Below, in pieces: positions 62,893 through 64,000 of a DNA stretch of 64,000 nucleotides. A program made the translations under genes and the position numbers. The stretch is from Rhexocercosporidium sp. MPI-PUGE-AT-0058 (Eukaryota; Ascomycota; Leotiomycetes; Helotiales): NCBI GenBank assembly GCA_020746875.1, contig JAGTJL010000010.1, positions 2,170,001 to 2,234,000 of the forward strand. The letters are read 5' to 3'. Under the pieces are notes generated by a model. It was not told the origin of the DNA, did no database searches, and worked only from the letters and a program-made list of their open reading frames with translations. The stretch's first letter is position 1; every line of letters begins with the position of its first letter.

Positions 62893-64000
62893 CTCGTATT
62901 CCCTGTCACGTGCACACCCCGCATACGTGCACAGGGTAAAAGTCTGCACTTTTCCCCCCACTAATAATACTTCAAAAAATCATAACATGGCCGAAACAGA
63001 AGATATGATCAAAGCGCTTGCTGCGTTGGAATTGTGTGACCTTCCTAATTATTCTGCGACTGCGCGAGAGTTTAGAGTCAATCGTATAACCCTCATGCGG
63101 CGATATAAAGGCCAAACTCGCCTTAGAGCCGACTTCTTGTCCGAATCTATCCAATGTTTGACCAACGATTAAGAGGAGGTGCTAATAAAGCATATTAATC
63201 GAATGACAGAGCGTGGGATGCCTCCTACAAGCCAAATTGTCAAGAATCTAGCTGAGGAAGTTATTGGAATACCTGTCGGAAAGAACTGGACGTCGCAGTT
63301 TATTCATCGGTATAAAGGTCGTTTGAAGAGCGTTTACCTCAGGAATATCGACAAATAACGCATAAAGTCTGAGTACGGGCCTCTTTATAAGCACTTTTTC
63401 CAGCTAGTTAAGTTTGATTTTATTAATCCGTTATTGTGTAATTGTCAAGTGTTATTGTTGACTAATACCCTTTATTTTCCGGAATAGCTAAGCTACGTAA
63501 TGGAAACCTATTATATTACCGCTAATAACATATATAACTGGGACGAGAAGGGTTTTATCCTTAGGCAAGTATTAAAAACATTCAGAATTATATTAATAAA
63601 AGCATATAAATCAAGGCGCATCAAGCAGGCAATTCAAGATAGCAGCAGAGAGTTTGTTACTCTTTTGGCGTATGTTTCAGTAATCGGAAAGAAAGGCTCT
63701 CTTACGTTACTTTATAAGGGAGCCTCTAGTGATTTACAAGACTCTTGGCTTGAGGATTTTGATCATTCCAGCGAATCAGCATACTTCGGTGCTATAGAGA
63801 ATAAGTGGTCCAGTAATAAACTTGATTTACGTTGATTAGAAAAAGTGTTTGAACCAGAGACTCGCAAATCCGCTGGAAATCGTCGTCGTCTTTTGATAAT
63901 AGATAGCCATTCTAATTATGTGAATATGGCTTTCTTAAATAAGTGTGACGAATTTGGCATCGTTGTTTTGATTTTACCCCCGCATTCTACGCATCGTTTA
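62893..64000 (+). mobile_element. pogo-type transposon, right end outside the window
   Basis: Begins CTCGTATTCCCTGTCACG directly after TA, with a subterminal GTGCACACCCCGCATACGTGCAC-like inverted arrangement (62909-62931). It carries a DDE transposase on the plus strand. Composition is close to normal, so it is far less RIPed than the other elements. It interrupts an R repeat. Confidence 0.82.
62987..64000 (+). pseudogene. pogo-type DDE transposase, several stops, truncated by the window
   Basis: ATG at 62987 gives an N-terminal HTH (MIKALAALELCDLPNYSATA, then REFRVNRITLMRRY), a stop at 63170 (former Gln), then CENP-B-type EEVLIKHINRMTERGMPPTS...NWTSQFIHRY (63173-63310) and a second stop at 63356. 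The catalytic domain runs from 63500 with NIYNWDEKGF (first Asp, about 63525-63554). It hits TGA at 63833 (former Trp) and continues with LLIIDSHSNYVNMAF (second Asp, about 63895-63930) and VLILPPHSTHRL at the edge. The three stops each differ from a sense codon by one C-to-T or G-to-A change. The segment 63425-63498 is out of register and may be an intron or damage. Confidence 0.82.

Overview
Read by eye, this window comes from a filamentous ascomycete (Pezizomycotina). About 57 kb is an AT-rich desert of transposons degraded by repeat-induced point mutation (RIP). CpA and TpG are almost absent there, and transposon reading frames are broken at old CAA, CAG, CGA and TGG codons. One 6.6-kb island of ordinary base composition (about 34965-41567) carries the only intact gene, a five-exon NLR-like gene (alpha/beta hydrolase, NACHT, about 21 ankyrin repeats) of the type linked in fungi to self/non-self recognition and cell death. 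Its 1602-residue frame closes exactly over four short GT-AG introns.

Left arm, 1-5452: part of a Ty3/Gypsy element on the minus strand, with its 5' LTR at 5251-5452 and a foreign 166-bp solo LTR inside it. A short flank (5453-5783) holds a tRNA/SINE-like A box. From 5784 to 34956 one hAT transposon (about 3.5 kb of its own sequence) has been inflated to 29 kb by nested insertions. These are Copia-A (6021-22739), which contains Copia-B1 (10667-18634) and a copy of a short repeat called R here; Copia-B2 (23592-31941), which contains another R; a third R; and a solo Gypsy LTR. Most levels can be checked from target-site duplications (TSDs): hAT tgccaagg/tgccaaga, Copia-B1 aatcg/aatcg, solo LTR acaac/acaac, R tactttt/tactttt.

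Right arm: a second hAT (41576-46002, TSD cttctctc twice) hosts a pogo/Fot1-type element (41627-43611), which hosts another 166-bp solo LTR (TSD ctata twice). Beyond it lie a pair of inverted LTRs, a truncated Copia-B3 on the minus strand, a 148-bp TTA microsatellite, a 140-bp solo LTR with TSD gcttc, two more R copies, stretches I could not classify, and at the right edge a less decayed pogo-like transposon that runs out of the window.

The most unusual observation is that both Copia families carry 1.7-1.8 kb between pol and the 3' LTR with remains of an ANTISENSE gene. Its Cys-rich module has the same spacing in the two otherwise diverged families, and in Copia-B it sits next to splice-like signals. 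The short repeats (R, 370-420 bp; solo LTRs, 140-202 bp) largely escape RIP, which fits the known RIP length threshold of about 400 bp.
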